A DNA stretch of 36,206 bases from Succinatimonas hippei YIT 12066 (GCF_000188195.1 NZ_GL831077.1:1-36206), one strand, 5' to 3'. Shown: positions 18,020 to 26,790, counted from the stretch's first letter. Notes: generated from the sequence alone by a model not told the origin. Program-made: numbers and translations.

Positions 18020-18829
18020 ATGGGTCAGAAAGTTAATCCCATTGGAATAAGACTCGGCATTACCAAGCCTTATTCATCGGTCTGGTACGCATCAACCGCG
18101 AATTTCCCGGCCAATATTAAGAGCGATTCTGCCGTTCGTAAATATTTGTTTGAAGAACTTAAGAACGATTCTGTATCAAAGATCGTTATTGATCGTCCGG
18201 CAAAGAGCATCCGTGTAACCATTCACACTGCTCGTCCGGGTATTGTTATCGGTAAGAAAGGCGAAGACGTAGAAAAACTGCGCAAGAAGATTGCTGAAAT
18301 CGCCGGAGTTCCTGCTCAGGTTAACATCAGCGAAGTTCGCAAGCCTGATCTTGATGCTAAATTAGTTGCAGATTCAATTGCTTCCCAGCTTGAGCGTCGT
18401 GTAATGTTCCGCCGCGCCATGAAGAAGGCAATTCAGAACGCCATGCGCGTCGGTGCTAAGGGCATTAAAGTTGAAGTTTCAGGACGTTTGGGCGGTGCCG
18501 AAATCGCTCGTTCCGAGTGGCTTCGTGAAGGTCGCGTACCTCTCCATACTCTTCGTGCCGACATTGACTACGCCATCTCTGAAGCCGTAACCACTTACGG
18601 TGTGATTGGCGTTAAAGTCTGGATCTTCAAGGGTGAAGTTTTAGGCAATTTGCCTTTAACTCAGGAAGAGCCTGAAGATCGTAACAACGCCGCAGCTCCT
18701 GCAAGTCGCAAACGTCGTCGTGATGACAACGGTGCACGCACCGGCCGTCGCGGCCGTGGTGCTTCCGCCGCTGCAAAGAAGCCCGCTGCTGAAGCTGCTC
18801 CGGCTGCTGAAGCCAAGGCTGCCGAGTAA
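18020..18829 (+). CDS. rpsC: 30S ribosomal protein S3 with extended C terminus
   Basis: A protein at the mRNA entry site, with a KH domain containing [16 protein letters not shown] (about residue 72) and a conserved C-terminal domain with [23 protein letters not shown]. The 269 residues exceed E. coli S3 (233) by about 36. The extra part, from about residue 213, is a basic Arg stretch followed by an Ala/Pro/Lys/Glu tail ([20 protein letters not shown]). The tail is low-complexity and likely disordered. Similar tails occur on other r-proteins in this cluster. Confidence 0.97.
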   Translation: MGQKVNPIGIRLGITKPYSSVWYASTANFPANIKSDSAVRKYLFEELKNDSVSKIVIDRPAKSIRVTIHTARPGIVIGKKGEDVEKLRKKIAEIAGVPAQVNISEVRKPDLDAKLVADSIASQLERRVMFRRAMKKAIQNAMRVGAKGIKVEVSGRLGGAEIARSEWLREGRVPLHTLRADIDYAISEAVTTYGVIGVKVWIFKGEVLGNLPLTQEEPEDRNNAAAPASRKRRRDDNGARTGRRGRGASAAAKKPAAEAAPAAEAKAAE

Positions 18830-18844
18830 CGGGAGGGAGAATAA

Positions 18845-19258
18845 ATGTTACAACCTAAGCGTACTAAATATCGCAAGACTCAAAAAGGCCGTAACGAAGG
18901 TTTGGCCTATACCGGAAACGAAGTTTCTTTCGGTGAGTTCGGCTTAAAGGCAACTTCACGCGGTCAGATCACTGCTCGTGAAATCGAAGCTGCACGTCGT
19001 GCTTTTACCCGTGAAATGAAACGTGCCGGTAAAGTTTGGATTCGCGTATTCCCGGACAAGCCTATTACTCAGAAAGCACTCGGTGTTCGTATGGGTAAAG
19101 GTAAGGGTTCAGTTGAATACTGGGTTTGCCCGATTCAGCCCGGCAAAGTCCTCTTTGAGATTGGCGGTATTCCTGAAGCTACTGCTCGTGAGGCTTTCCG
19201 TCTTGCTGCAGCCAAGCTCTCAGTTACCACTACTTTTGTAACCAAGGCGGTGATCTAA
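18845..19258 (+). CDS. rplP: 50S ribosomal protein L16
   Basis: A protein near the A-site finger that helps position tRNA. The 137 residues begin [17 protein letters not shown] and contain [19 protein letters not shown] and the loop [15 protein letters not shown], whose Arg is hydroxylated by YcfD in E. coli. Length is within a residue of E. coli. GGGAGG at about 18831-18836 is the ribosome binding site. The stop overlaps the ATG of rpmC by one base. Confidence 0.97.
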   Translation: MLQPKRTKYRKTQKGRNEGLAYTGNEVSFGEFGLKATSRGQITAREIEAARRAFTREMKRAGKVWIRVFPDKPITQKALGVRMGKGKGSVEYWVCPIQPGKVLFEIGGIPEATAREAFRLAAAKLSVTTTFVTKAVI

Positions 19259-19461
19259 TGAAGGCTAGCGAGTTACGTAACAAATCAGTTGAAGAACTGA
19301 AGAGCGAGCTCTCAGGTCTTCAGCGCGAACAGTTCAATCTTCGTTTTCAGTTAAAGACTGGTTCTTTACAGAAGACTGATGACGTAAGAAAGGTCCGTCG
19401 CGATATTGCGCGCGTTAACACTATTATTTCTGAAAAACTTCGCGCTGAAAGCGCCAAGTAG
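19258..19461 (+). CDS. rpmC: 50S ribosomal protein L29
   Basis: A small helical-hairpin protein at the tunnel exit next to L23. The 67 residues are [18 protein letters not shown] followed by [33 protein letters not shown], the family signature. It is translated by coupling from rplP with a TAATG overlap. The length is slightly above the 63 of E. coli because of the C-terminal residues. Confidence 0.96.
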   Translation: MKASELRNKSVEELKSELSGLQREQFNLRFQLKTGSLQKTDDVRKVRRDIARVNTIISEKLRAESAK

Positions 19462-19472
19462 AGGAGTGCAAA

Positions 19473-19751
19473 ATGTCTGAAACTCAGAATACCGCTGCCA
19501 AAGTGGCTCGCACTCTCCGCGGCCGCGTCGTAAGCGATAAGATGCAGAAAGCTTGTGTGGTTGCTGTTGAGCGTCGTGTAAAGCATCCGCTTTACGGTAA
19601 AATCGTAAAACGTACCACCAAGTTCCACGTTCAGGATAGAGAGAACATCGCACAGGTAGGCGATATCGTTGATATTTGCGAATGCCGTCCGGTTTCTAAA
19701 ACTATTGCTTGGACTTTGGTAAAAGTCGTTGAGAAAGCCCAAAAGGCCTAA
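19473..19751 (+). CDS. rpsQ: 30S ribosomal protein S17
   Basis: A primary 16S-binding protein with an OB fold. The 92 residues include [36 protein letters not shown] and the closing [28 protein letters not shown]. It is the last gene of the S10 block. A terminator, a new promoter and a second terminator-like hairpin follow within 105 bases, as expected at the S10/spc boundary. Confidence 0.97.
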   Translation: MSETQNTAAKVARTLRGRVVSDKMQKACVVAVERRVKHPLYGKIVKRTTKFHVQDRENIAQVGDIVDICECRPVSKTIAWTLVKVVEKAQKA

Positions 19752-19766
19752 TTAAGACTTAAAAAT

Positions 19767-19799
19767 AAGACCGCAGTTGTAAAATACTTGCGGTCTTTT
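19767..19799 (+). terminator. Terminator at the end of the S10 block
   Basis: AAGACCGCA (19767-19775) and TGCGGTCTT (19789-19797) form a perfect 9-bp stem with a 13-base loop, followed by T-rich sequence. It lies 15 bases after rpsQ. Its right arm overlaps the -35 element of the next promoter. Confidence 0.8.
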
Positions 19800-19816
19800 A
19801 TTATATATGTTATTAT
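19788..19816 (+). promoter_or_regulatory. Promoter of the spc block
   Basis: TTGCGG (19788-19793) and TATTAT (19811-19816) are spaced by 17 bases. The -35 is inside the stem of the upstream terminator. The expected start is near 19823, the first base of the next hairpin. E. coli also starts a separate spc operon at rplN. Confidence 0.65.
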
Positions 19817-19822
19817 TCAGCG

Positions 19823-19854
19823 CCCTTCCGAATCATTCGGCAGGGTGGTTTTTT
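19823..19854 (+). terminator. Terminator-like hairpin in the spc leader
   Basis: CCCT/AGGG (19823-19826 with 19842-19845) and CCGAA/TTCGG (19828-19832 with 19836-19840), with one mismatch between them, make a stem followed by T6 (19849-19854). It could end read-through from the S10 block. For transcripts starting at the spc promoter it would be the very 5' end, where it may protect the RNA or act as an attenuator. Confidence 0.55.
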
Positions 19855-19876
19855 ATTGATTAACGGAGCATTTGAA

Positions 19877-20245
19877 ATGATCCAGATGCAAAGCATGCTC
19901 GACGTTGCCGACAACTCGGGTGCTCGCAGTGTAATGTGCATTAAGGTCCTGGGAGGATCTCACCGCCGTTATGCTGGTATTGGCGACATCATCAAGGTGT
20001 CAGTCAAAGAAGCCATTCCTCGCGGCAAAGTCAAGAAAGGCGATGTTGTTGACGCTGTTATCGTACGTACCAAGAAAGGTGTACGTCGTCCTGACGGCTC
20101 CCTCATTCGCTTCGACAGCAACGCTGCAGTTTTATTAACTGCACAGCACGAGCCAATTGGCACTCGTATCTTCGGACCTGTTACTCGTGAACTTCGTTCC
20201 GAGCAGTTCATGAAGATTGTGTCACTTGCTCCTGAAGTACTCTAA
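19877..20245 (+). CDS. rplN: 50S ribosomal protein L14
   Basis: A protein of the subunit interface and first gene of the spc block. The frame is open from 19856, but ATG at 19877 gives [27 protein letters not shown], the family start, and is preceded by ACGGAG at 19862-19867. The 122 residues match E. coli (123). The core [33 protein letters not shown] is typical. Confidence 0.97.
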   Translation: MIQMQSMLDVADNSGARSVMCIKVLGGSHRRYAGIGDIIKVSVKEAIPRGKVKKGDVVDAVIVRTKKGVRRPDGSLIRFDSNAAVLLTAQHEPIGTRIFGPVTRELRSEQFMKIVSLAPEVL

Positions 20246-20262
20246 GTCCAAAGGGGTATCAA

Positions 20263-20592
20263 ATGGCAGCTAAAATCCGCCAGAATGACGAAGTAATCGT
20301 CATAACCGGCAAAAGCAAGGGCAAGATCGGTAAGGTCACCCAGGTTTTAACCGGTGAAAACAAGGTGATTGTCGAGGGCGTAAACGTCCAGAAGAAACAC
20401 CAGAAGCCCAATCCGAATCTCGGTATTCAGGGCGGCATCGTTGATAAAGAGGCACCTATTCATGTCTCCAACGTTGCAATTTATAATCCAGAAACCAAGA
20501 AGGCTGACCGTGTAGGTTTCCGTTTTGAAGACGGCAAGAAAGTACGTTTCTTCAAATCCAACGGACAGGCAGTTCCTTCTCAGGCTAAGTAA
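20263..20592 (+). CDS. rplX: 50S ribosomal protein L24
   Basis: An early-assembly protein that starts folding of the large subunit. The 109 residues have the KOW motif [18 protein letters not shown] near the N terminus, then [32 protein letters not shown]. Length is close to E. coli (104). AAGGGG at about 20249-20254 precedes the ATG, 17 bases after rplN. Confidence 0.97.
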   Translation: MAAKIRQNDEVIVITGKSKGKIGKVTQVLTGENKVIVEGVNVQKKHQKPNPNLGIQGGIVDKEAPIHVSNVAIYNPETKKADRVGFRFEDGKKVRFFKSNGQAVPSQAK

Positions 20593-20616
20593 GCAGTTTT
20601 TATCAGGAGATAAACG

Positions 20617-21165
20617 ATGGCGAAACTGCATGATCTTTACAAGCAGGAAGTAATCAAAGCCTTAACTGAAAAATTTGGTTACAAAACAGTCATGCAAGTC
20701 CCTCGGATTGTGAAGATCACCCTTAACATGGGTGTCGGTGAGGCAGTTGCAGACAAAAAAGTTTTAGAAAATGCTGCACGCGATATGGCCGCTATTGCTG
20801 GCCAGAAGCCGCTTATCACCAAGGTTCGCAAGTCTGTAGCGGGCTTCCACATTCGTGAAGGCTATCCTATCGGATGTAAGGTAACCCTCCGTGGCGAGCG
20901 TATGTGGGAATTTCTCGAGCGTTTGATCGTAATTGCGATCCCCCGTATCCGTGACTTCCGCGGTCTTTCCGCTAAGTCTTTTGACGGACGCGGCAATTAC
21001 TCAATGGGCGTTCGTGAACAGATCATTTTCCCAGAGATCGATTATGACAAGGTAGACACCATTCGTGGTCTTGACATTACGATCACTACGACGGCAAAAA
21101 CTGACGAGGAAGGTCGCGCCCTCCTCGAAGCATTCAAGTTCCCGTTCCGCACTCAGACTAAGTAA
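20617..21165 (+). CDS. rplE: 50S ribosomal protein L5
   Basis: A 5S rRNA-binding protein that bridges to S13 in the small subunit. The 182 residues contain [16 protein letters not shown], the 5S-contact region [38 protein letters not shown], and the C-terminal [24 protein letters not shown]. Length is near the 179 of E. coli. CAGGAGA at about 20604-20610 is the ribosome binding site. Confidence 0.97.
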   Translation: MAKLHDLYKQEVIKALTEKFGYKTVMQVPRIVKITLNMGVGEAVADKKVLENAARDMAAIAGQKPLITKVRKSVAGFHIREGYPIGCKVTLRGERMWEFLERLIVIAIPRIRDFRGLSAKSFDGRGNYSMGVREQIIFPEIDYDKVDTIRGLDITITTTAKTDEEGRALLEAFKFPFRTQTK

Positions 21166-21181
21166 TCGAGGACGAACCTAA

Positions 21182-21487
21182 ATGGCTAAAACTTCTATGA
21201 AGAATCGCGAGCTGAAAAGACAGCGTCTTTGCGAAAAATATCGTGCAAAGCGCGAACAGCTCAAGACTATTATTTCAAGCGTCTCTTCCTCAGATGAAGA
21301 CCGTTGGGCAGCTGTAATGGCTTTAGCAGCCCTTCCGCGCGACTCCAGCCGCTGCCGTCAGCGTAATCGCTGCAGCGAGACAGGTCGTCCGCATGGTTAT
21401 CTGCGCAAGTTCGGTTTGTGCCGCATTAAATTGCGTGAGCACATGATGCGCGGTGAGATTCCGGGTCTTCGTAAGGCCAGCTGGTAA
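21182..21487 (+). CDS. rpsN: 30S ribosomal protein S14 (zinc-independent form)
   Basis: A protein of the 30S head. The 101 residues lack the CxxC pairs of the zinc-binding S14 and have the long insert, so this is the zinc-independent (C-) type, as in E. coli. Conserved blocks are [18 protein letters not shown] and [20 protein letters not shown], ending [19 protein letters not shown] precedes the start at 21168-21173. Confidence 0.97.
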   Translation: MAKTSMKNRELKRQRLCEKYRAKREQLKTIISSVSSSDEDRWAAVMALAALPRDSSRCRQRNRCSETGRPHGYLRKFGLCRIKLREHMMRGEIPGLRKASW

Positions 21488-21501
21488 GAGGAGAGATACA
21501 C

Positions 21502-21894
21502 ATGAGCATGCAAGATCCGATCGCGGATTTGCTGACCCGCATCCGCAACGGCCAGGCTGCCGGAAAGGTTTCGGTGTCTTTGCCTTCCTCCAAGCAGAAA
21601 TTGGCAATTGCCAACTTGTTGGTAAAAGAGGGCTATATTGCTTCCGCTAAAGAAAGCGGAGATGTTAAGAAGGTTTTGGAAATCGAGTTGAAGTACTACG
21701 AGGGTAAACCTGTAGTAGAGATGATTCAGCGCGTTTCCCGTCCGGGACTTCGTGTTTACAAGAAGTGCCGCGACCTTCCGCGTATTATGAATGGTTTAGG
21801 CATTGCAGTTATTTCAACTTCAAAAGGCCTAATGACCGACCGCGCTGCCCGTAAGGACGGCTTAGGCGGCGAAGTTATTTGCTACGTCGCATAA
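21502..21894 (+). CDS. rpsH: 30S ribosomal protein S8
   Basis: A primary 16S-binding protein that in E. coli also represses the spc operon by binding near rplE. The 130 residues begin [22 protein letters not shown] and end with [27 protein letters not shown], the rRNA-binding C-terminal domain. Length equals E. coli S8. GAGGAGAGA at 21488-21496 is the ribosome binding site. Confidence 0.97.
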   Translation: MSMQDPIADLLTRIRNGQAAGKVSVSLPSSKQKLAIANLLVKEGYIASAKESGDVKKVLEIELKYYEGKPVVEMIQRVSRPGLRVYKKCRDLPRIMNGLGIAVISTSKGLMTDRAARKDGLGGEVICYVA

Positions 21895-21903
21895 GGAGGA
21901 AAC

Positions 21904-22437
21904 ATGTCACGTATTGCTAAGGAAGCTGTTGCTATTCCTCAGGGCGTTGAGGTTTCCGTCAATGGCCAGGTCATTTCTGCCAAGTCTAAACTCGGTCAGA
22001 TGACTTTAAATGTTCATCCGCTTGTTAAGGTTGTTATTGAAGATAAAAACATCCATGTACAGCAGGCTGATGATTCTGCTGACTCAAACATGCAGTCAGG
22101 TACTACTCGCGCTTTGATTCACAACATGATTGTGGGTCTTGACAAGGGTTTTGAGAAAAAACTCCAGTTAGTCGGCGTTGGTTACCGTGCACAGGCTAAG
22201 GGCAAGGTTTTGAATCTTGCTTTAGGTTTCTCCCATCCGGTAGAGCACGCTCTTCCTGAAGGTGTTACCTGTGAAACTCCGTCTCAGACTGAAATCGTTT
22301 TAAAGAGCTTTGATAAGGCTTTATTAGGACAGGTTGCAGCTGACATTCGCGCTTATCGTGCTCCTGAGCCTTATAAGGGCAAAGGCATCCGCTATGCTGA
22401 TGAAGTAGTACGCATTAAAGAAGCCAAGAAGAAATAA
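21904..22437 (+). CDS. rplF: 50S ribosomal protein L6
   Basis: A protein near the factor-binding site, made of two related domains. The 177 residues equal E. coli. They contain [20 protein letters not shown] in the first domain, and [27 protein letters not shown], with the C-terminal block [29 protein letters not shown], in the second. AAGGAGGAA directly precedes the ATG, the strongest ribosome binding site of the block. Confidence 0.97.
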   Translation: MSRIAKEAVAIPQGVEVSVNGQVISAKSKLGQMTLNVHPLVKVVIEDKNIHVQQADDSADSNMQSGTTRALIHNMIVGLDKGFEKKLQLVGVGYRAQAKGKVLNLALGFSHPVEHALPEGVTCETPSQTEIVLKSFDKALLGQVAADIRAYRAPEPYKGKGIRYADEVVRIKEAKKK

Positions 22438-22452
22438 CGATTGGGGTATAAC

Positions 22453-22806
22453 ATGTTTGATAAGAAAGCATCCCGCATCCGTCGTGCTAAGAAAGCACGT
22501 GCTAAGATGCATGAACTTGGAGTCACCCGTTTGGTTGTTACCCGTACTCCTCGTCATATTTATGCCCAGATTATCGATAAGGACAGCCGTGTATTAGCCA
22601 CTGCTTCAACCTTAGAGAAAGATCTGATTAAGGATCTCAAGTATACTGGCAATATCGAAGCTGCTAAGCTCATCGGCAAAGTTATCGGCGAACGCGCCCT
22701 TGCCGCAAAAGTTGAAACTGTTGCTTTCGATCGTTCCGGTTACCAATATCATGGCCGTGTCGCTGCTTTAGCTGACGCCGCTCGTGAAGCTGGTCTTAAG
22801 TTCTAG
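22453..22806 (+). CDS. rplR: 50S ribosomal protein L18
   Basis: A 5S rRNA-binding protein. The frame is open from a TTG at 22441, but ATG at 22453 gives [18 protein letters not shown], aligned with the family start, and 117 residues, the same as E. coli. Signature blocks are [17 protein letters not shown] and [46 protein letters not shown]. The weak site TTGGGGT lies upstream, so coupling to rplF is likely. Confidence 0.96.
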   Translation: MFDKKASRIRRAKKARAKMHELGVTRLVVTRTPRHIYAQIIDKDSRVLATASTLEKDLIKDLKYTGNIEAAKLIGKVIGERALAAKVETVAFDRSGYQYHGRVAALADAAREAGLKF

Positions 22807-22815
22807 GAGTCTAAA

Positions 22816-23322
22816 ATGCAACATAAAGATGAATCCCAGGCTGGCGAGCTTCAGGAGAAGCTGGTCGCTGTTAATCGCGTTGCCAAGGTTGTAAAAGGCG
22901 GTCGTATTTTCTCTTTCACCGCTCTTACCGTTGTCGGTGACGGCAAAGGCCGTGTTGGTTACGGCTACGGCAAAGCCGGCGAAGTTCCTGCAGCAATTCA
23001 GAAAGCAATTGAGCAGGCTCGTCGTAATATCCACAGCCATATTGAGCTCAAGGACGGCACTCTGTTCCATCCGATCAAGGGCAGACACTCTGGATCAATG
23101 GTTTATTTACAGCCTGCCTCCGAAGGTACCGGTATTATCGCAGGCGGCGCTATGCGTGCAGTTCTCGAAGTAGCTGGTGTACGTAACGTTTTAGCAAAAG
23201 CATACGGTTCAACCAATCCGATTAACGTGGTTCGTGCAACCGTTGACGCTTTAGCCTCCATGCGTACCCCTGAGAGCGTTGCTGCTAAGCGCGGTCTTTC
23301 AGTTAAGGATATTCTGGAGTAA
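22816..23322 (+). CDS. rpsE: 30S ribosomal protein S5
   Basis: A decoding-fidelity protein at the mRNA entry channel with a double-stranded RNA-binding fold. The 168 residues hold [47 protein letters not shown] and the C-terminal [31 protein letters not shown]. The spectinomycin loop (VAKVVKGGR) is of wild type. Ribosome binding site TAGGAG at 22805-22810. Confidence 0.97.
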   Translation: MQHKDESQAGELQEKLVAVNRVAKVVKGGRIFSFTALTVVGDGKGRVGYGYGKAGEVPAAIQKAIEQARRNIHSHIELKDGTLFHPIKGRHSGSMVYLQPASEGTGIIAGGAMRAVLEVAGVRNVLAKAYGSTNPINVVRATVDALASMRTPESVAAKRGLSVKDILE

Positions 23323-23325
23323 AAA

Positions 23326-23511
23326 ATGGCCGAGAAGAAAACCATTAAGGTCACTCAGACCAAGAGCACGATCGGCCGTAAGCCTGATCACATCGCAACC
23401 ATGCGCGGTTTAGGTCTTCGTCGTATTCGTCATACCGTTGAGCTTGAGGACACTCCGTCCGTTCGCGGCATGATCAATAAAGTTAGCTATATGGTTAAGG
23501 TCGAGGAGTAA
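23326..23511 (+). CDS. rpmD: 50S ribosomal protein L30
   Basis: A small 50S protein of 61 residues with the family core [54 protein letters not shown]. Only three bases separate it from rpsE, and its ribosome binding site (CTGGAG) lies in the end of rpsE. Length is close to the 59 residues of E. coli. Confidence 0.96.
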   Translation: MAEKKTIKVTQTKSTIGRKPDHIATMRGLGLRRIRHTVELEDTPSVRGMINKVSYMVKVEE

Positions 23512-23514
23512 TTC

Positions 23515-24129
23515 ATGGAAAGCATGCGTTTAAATACTCTTAAACCGGCCGAAGGTTCACGTCGTCCGCACGTTCGTGTCGGTCGCGGTATCGGTTCCGG
23601 TCTCGGCAAGACCTGCGGTCGCGGTATCAAAGGTTCAGGTGCCCGTAAGAGCCCTAATGTCCGCCCTGGTTTCGAAGGCGGTCAGATGCCGATGAAGATT
23701 CGTTTGCCGAAATTCGGTTTCTGGTCAGCTAAAGCTGAACTTGCTGCTGAAGTTCCGTTAAATTCATTAAACGGCATCGACAGCGAAGTTATCGATTTGG
23801 CAACTCTTAAGGCTGCACGTTTGGTTCCTAACAAGGCCAAATACGTTAAGATTGTTCTGTCCCGCGTTCCTAACTTCACTAAGAAAGTTGACATTAAGGG
23901 ATTAGGTGTTACTAAGGGTGCAAAGGCTGCAATTGAAGCTGCCGGCGGTACTGTTGAAGTTGCAGATTATATTACTGCAGCAGCAGCTCGTCGTGAGCGT
24001 TCAATTAAGAACCGTGCTCTTAAGTTGAATGATCTTCAGGCTAAGTTAGCTGCCACCGGTATTCAGAAACCGGCAAAGAAAGATAAGTCAGCAAAAGCTG
24101 ACAAGGCCGCACCTGCCAAGAAGAAGTAA
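23515..24129 (+). CDS. rplO: 50S ribosomal protein L15 with basic C-terminal extension
   Basis: A late-assembly 50S protein. The conserved part includes [52 protein letters not shown] and the C-terminal [22 protein letters not shown]. The protein is 204 residues against 144 in E. coli. The last 50-60 residues are an added Lys/Ala-rich tail ([21 protein letters not shown] at the end), probably disordered and rRNA-binding. ATG at 23515 is supported by GAGGAG at 23503-23508; a second ATG at 23524 matches the E. coli start but is less well spaced. Confidence 0.96.
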   Translation: MESMRLNTLKPAEGSRRPHVRVGRGIGSGLGKTCGRGIKGSGARKSPNVRPGFEGGQMPMKIRLPKFGFWSAKAELAAEVPLNSLNGIDSEVIDLATLKAARLVPNKAKYVKIVLSRVPNFTKKVDIKGLGVTKGAKAAIEAAGGTVEVADYITAAAARRERSIKNRALKLNDLQAKLAATGIQKPAKKDKSAKADKAAPAKKK

Positions 24130-24136
24130 TGTACGG

Positions 24137-24159
24137 AGCGCGCTAAACGCGCGCTTTTT
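24137..24159 (+). terminator. Terminator-like hairpin between rplO and secY
   Basis: AGCGCGC (24137-24143) and GCGCGCT (24149-24155) form a perfect 7-bp GC stem with a 5-base loop, followed by T5 (24155-24159). The secY ribosome binding site GGAG (24161-24164) starts right after the T-run. This should reduce transcription into secY or be regulated. Confidence 0.65.
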
Positions 24160-24171
24160 CGGAGATTTTGA

Positions 24172-25518
24172 ATGGCTAGAAAATCGCTCTTAGATAAAGG
24201 CCGCAAAGTTGCAGCGCAGACTGGTCCTGTAAACAGTGAATTGCGTTCACGTTTGCTGTTTGTTTTGATTGGACTTGTGATGTTCCGTATCGGATCTTAT
24301 GTTCCGGTTCCGGGCGTCAATGCTGAAGTTTTAGCACGCCTTTTTGAAGAACAGAGCGGCACCATTATCGGCATGTTCAATATGTTCAGCGGCGGTGCTT
24401 TAGAGCGCGCTTCCGTTTTGGCATTGGGAATTATGCCTTATATCTCTGCGTCCATTATCATCCAGTTATTGGCCGTCATTAATCCCACTCTCGCCGAACT
24501 TCGTAAAGAGGGTGAGTCTGGGAGAAGAAAGATCACTCAGTACACTCGTGTATCGACTTTGTTCCTGGCTGCATTGCAAGCTGTGGGTATAGCTACCGGC
24601 ATTCCGAATATGATGCCCGGTTTGGTAGATAACCCAGGTTTCGGTTTTTACTTTGTAACTACCGTAAGTCTTGTTACGGGTACTATGTTCTTGATGTGGC
24701 TTGGCGAACAAATTACTGAAAGAGGTATCGGTAACGGTATTTCTCTTATTATTTTCGCCGGTATCGTTGCTGGTTTGCCCCGTGCACTGGCAGCTACTTT
24801 TGAACAGGCACGTCAAGGAGATCTTTCCACTATCGCACTGCTTTTAATCGGTGTTGTTGTGGTCGTAGTGACCTTCTTCGTTGTGTTCATCGAGCGTGGT
24901 CAGCGTCGAATTGTTATCGATTACGCAAAGCGCCAGATGGGCAATCGTATTTATTCTCAACCCCGCTCTACTTTGCCGCTAAAGATCAATATGTCCGGCG
25001 TGATTCCGGCGATTTTCGCATCGTCAATCATCTTGTTCCCGGGTACCGTGGTATCATGGTTCGGTCAGGGCGACAATGCGGTTGCAAATGTTTTGCAGGA
25101 AGTTTCATTATTCCTGCAGCCTGGTCAGCCTCTATATGAGTTGTTGTATGCAGCTGCAATCGTGTTCTTTACCTTCTTCTATACGGCTTTGGTATTCAGC
25201 CCGCGTGAAGTTGCAGAGAATTTGAAGAAGAGTGGTGCTTTTATTCCTGGAATCCGTCCCGGAGAGCAAACAGCACGTTTTATAGACAAAGTGATGACTC
25301 GTTTGACTCTGAGCGGCTCCATTTATATGGTTTTAGTCTGCTTGGTTCCGCAGTTGCTTATGAACTGGTTTAATGTTCAGTTCTATTTCGGCGGCACCTC
25401 GTTGTTGATTATCGTAGTTGTTATCATGGACTTTGTATCTCAGCTTCAGAGCCATATGATGAATCAGCAATACGGTGATTTAATGCGTAAGGCTAATCTC
25501 AGGAATTACGGACGCTAA
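24172..25518 (+). CDS. secY: Protein translocase subunit SecY
   Basis: The channel subunit of the Sec translocon in the inner membrane. The 448 residues have ten transmembrane segments. Visible signatures are [49 protein letters not shown], which holds the plug and lateral-gate region, [26 protein letters not shown], the cytoplasmic loop [19 protein letters not shown], and the C-terminal [23 protein letters not shown]. Length is near E. coli (443). It lies behind a terminator-like hairpin that may set its dose below that of ribosomal proteins. Confidence 0.97.
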   Translation: MARKSLLDKGRKVAAQTGPVNSELRSRLLFVLIGLVMFRIGSYVPVPGVNAEVLARLFEEQSGTIIGMFNMFSGGALERASVLALGIMPYISASIIIQLLAVINPTLAELRKEGESGRRKITQYTRVSTLFLAALQAVGIATGIPNMMPGLVDNPGFGFYFVTTVSLVTGTMFLMWLGEQITERGIGNGISLIIFAGIVAGLPRALAATFEQARQGDLSTIALLLIGVVVVVVTFFVVFIERGQRRIVIDYAKRQMGNRIYSQPRSTLPLKINMSGVIPAIFASSIILFPGTVVSWFGQGDNAVANVLQEVSLFLQPGQPLYELLYAAAIVFFTFFYTALVFSPREVAENLKKSGAFIPGIRPGEQTARFIDKVMTRLTLSGSIYMVLVCLVPQLLMNWFNVQFYFGGTSLLIIVVVIMDFVSQLQSHMMNQQYGDLMRKANLRNYGR

Positions 25519-25539
25519 GCGTTCTTTAAGGAGAAAGAA

Positions 25540-25653
25540 ATGAAAGTAGGTGCTTCAGTTAAGAAGATTTGCCGCAACTGCAAAGTGGTTCGCCGCCACG
25601 GTGTAGTTCGCATCATCTGCGTAAATCCTAAGCATAAGCAGCGTCAGGGCTAA
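25540..25653 (+). CDS. rpmJ: 50S ribosomal protein L36 (zinc-binding form)
   Basis: A 37-residue protein and the last gene of the spc block. The sequence is [19 protein letters not shown], then [18 protein letters not shown]. The four zinc ligands Cys11, Cys14, Cys27 and His32 are all present, so this is the zinc-containing C+ form. AAGGAGA at 25528-25534 precedes the ATG. It falls 21 bases after secY, as in E. coli. Confidence 0.97.
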   Translation: MKVGASVKKICRNCKVVRRHGVVRIICVNPKHKQRQG

Positions 25654-25671
25654 AATGCTTAGTTAAATTGT

Positions 25672-25700
25672 TTGCATAAACAATTTAAAATCTGTATAAT
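25672..25700 (+). promoter_or_regulatory. Promoter of the alpha block, overlapped by a palindrome
   Basis: TTGCAT (25672-25677) and a perfect TATAAT (25695-25700) are spaced by exactly 17 bases. An 11-bp perfect palindrome, TTAAATTGTTT-GCAT-AAACAATTTAA (arms 25663-25673 and 25678-25688), covers the -35 element. It could be an operator or an AT-rich transcript end for rpmJ. Start is expected near 25707. Confidence 0.7.
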
Positions 25701-25710
25701 TTCCTATTTG

Positions 25711-25737
25711 CATAGCGTCTGTTTTTCAGGCGCTATG
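25711..25737 (+). promoter_or_regulatory. 5'-end stem-loop of the alpha leader
   Basis: CATAGCG (25711-25717) pairs with CGCTATG (25731-25737), with an inner CTG/CAG stem and a T5 loop. It starts about four bases after the predicted transcription start. A weak T-rich tail follows, so it could be an attenuator or a 5' stabiliser. Confidence 0.5.
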
Positions 25738-25774
25738 TGTTTTACTTTATATACAAAAAGTTTTTAAGGGATGA

Positions 25775-25951
25775 CAAAGCCCGGTTTGTCCGTAATGTCT
25801 TAGATTTTACGGAAACTCTTTGCGTCGGATATGTTAGGTCTTACGGCGTTAAGAGATTGTCAATGCCAAAGTGCACTAGAGGGTTGTCGCGTATCCTGAC
25901 GGGCTTTGCGACAGCCGTATGTTTAACCGACCTTTTAGGAGATCAATAGTG
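25775..25951 (+). promoter_or_regulatory. Candidate S4-binding pseudoknot leader of the alpha operon
   Basis: TGTCGC (25885-25890) pairs with GCGACA (25908-25913). The loop between them contains CGGGCTTT (25900-25907), which is complementary to AAAGCCCG at 25776-25783, so a pseudoknot can form. The 100-base connecting segment has its own hairpins, CCGTAA/TTACGG (25790-25795 with 25807-25812) and CTCTT/AAGAG (25816-25820 with 25851-25855). The GTG start of rpsM lies just downstream. In E. coli the S4 protein binds a pseudoknot at the same place, also with a GUG start. The S4 role here is inference. Confidence 0.6.
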
Positions 25952-26305
25952 GCCCGTATTGCTGGCATTAATGTGCCTGATCATAAGATCGCCGTGATTG
26001 CTTTGCAGTCAGTTTACGGCATAGGCCCGACCCGTGCGCGCAATATTTTAGCTGCCGCCGGTGTTGCAGAATCCGCTAAGTTCAAAGATCTTGATGAAGC
26101 TTCCGTGGATAAAATCCGTGAGGAAGTTGCTAAGTACACCGTAGAAGGTGACTTACGCCGCGAGATTTCTATGAACATCAAGCGCCTTGTTGACCTTGGT
26201 TCTTATCGTGGCATTCGCCACCGTCGCGGACTTCCGGTTCGCGGCCAGCGTACCAAGACTAATGCACGTACCCGTAAGGGACCGCGTAAGAGCATTAAGA
26301 AATAA
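25949..26305 (+). CDS. rpsM: 30S ribosomal protein S13
   Basis: A protein at the 30S head that contacts the 50S subunit and P-site tRNA. The frame is open from an ATG at 25919, but GTG at 25949 gives the family start (M)[12 protein letters not shown] and has TTAGGAG at 25936-25942. The 118 residues equal E. coli, whose rpsM also starts with GUG. The block [27 protein letters not shown] ends the protein. Its start region lies in the structured leader, so translation is probably S4-regulated. Confidence 0.96.
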   Translation: MARIAGINVPDHKIAVIALQSVYGIGPTRARNILAAAGVAESAKFKDLDEASVDKIREEVAKYTVEGDLRREISMNIKRLVDLGSYRGIRHRRGLPVRGQRTKTNARTRKGPRKSIKK

Positions 26306-26316
26306 GGAGGCACGAG

Positions 26317-26790
26317 ATGGCTGAAGAAATTACTGCAAAAGAAAACGCACAGGCTGCTCCTGCCGCAGCTCCCGCTGCTGCTCCTGCAGCTACTAAAGCC
26401 GCACCTGCCGCTCCTCGTCGCGGTGGTAAACGCGCAAAGAAACAGATTGCAGACGGTGTAGCTCACATCCATGCATCTTTCAACAACACTATCGTAACCA
26501 TTTCCGATCGTCAGGGTAATGCTCTTTCATGGGCTACCGCCGGCGGTTCAGGTTTCCGTGGTTCCCGTAAGTCCACTCCGTACGCTGCTCAGGTTGCTGC
26601 AGAGCGTGCCGGTGAGGCTGCCAAGGAATACGGTGTTAAGAATCTTGAAGTTCTGGTTAAGGGTCCTGGTCCCGGCCGCGAGTCTTCAATTCGTGCCTTG
26701 AACGCTATCGGTTACAAGATTACCAACATTACCGATGTTACCCCGATCCCTCACAATGGTTGCCGCCCGCCTAAAAAGCGCCGCGTCTAG
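26317..26790 (+). CDS. rpsK: 30S ribosomal protein S11 with N-terminal Ala/Pro extension
   Basis: A platform protein near the E site. Residues from about 40 on are canonical: [48 protein letters not shown] and the closing [17 protein letters not shown]. The protein is 157 residues against 129 in E. coli. The additional roughly 28 residues are at the N terminus: an acidic start ([12 protein letters not shown]) and then an Ala/Pro repeat with a few Lys/Thr. AAGGAGG just before the ATG at 26317 makes this start secure. Confidence 0.97.
   Translation: MAEEITAKENAQAAPAAAPAAAPAATKAAPAAPRRGGKRAKKQIADGVAHIHASFNNTIVTISDRQGNALSWATAGGSGFRGSRKSTPYAAQVAAERAGEAAKEYGVKNLEVLVKGPGPGRESSIRALNAIGYKITNITDVTPIPHNGCRPPKKRRV

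Noticed and set aside
25919-25948. ATG at 25919 as the rpsM start
   Set aside because: It would add ten residues absent from all S13 proteins, and the good ribosome binding site is downstream of it, in front of GTG at 25949.
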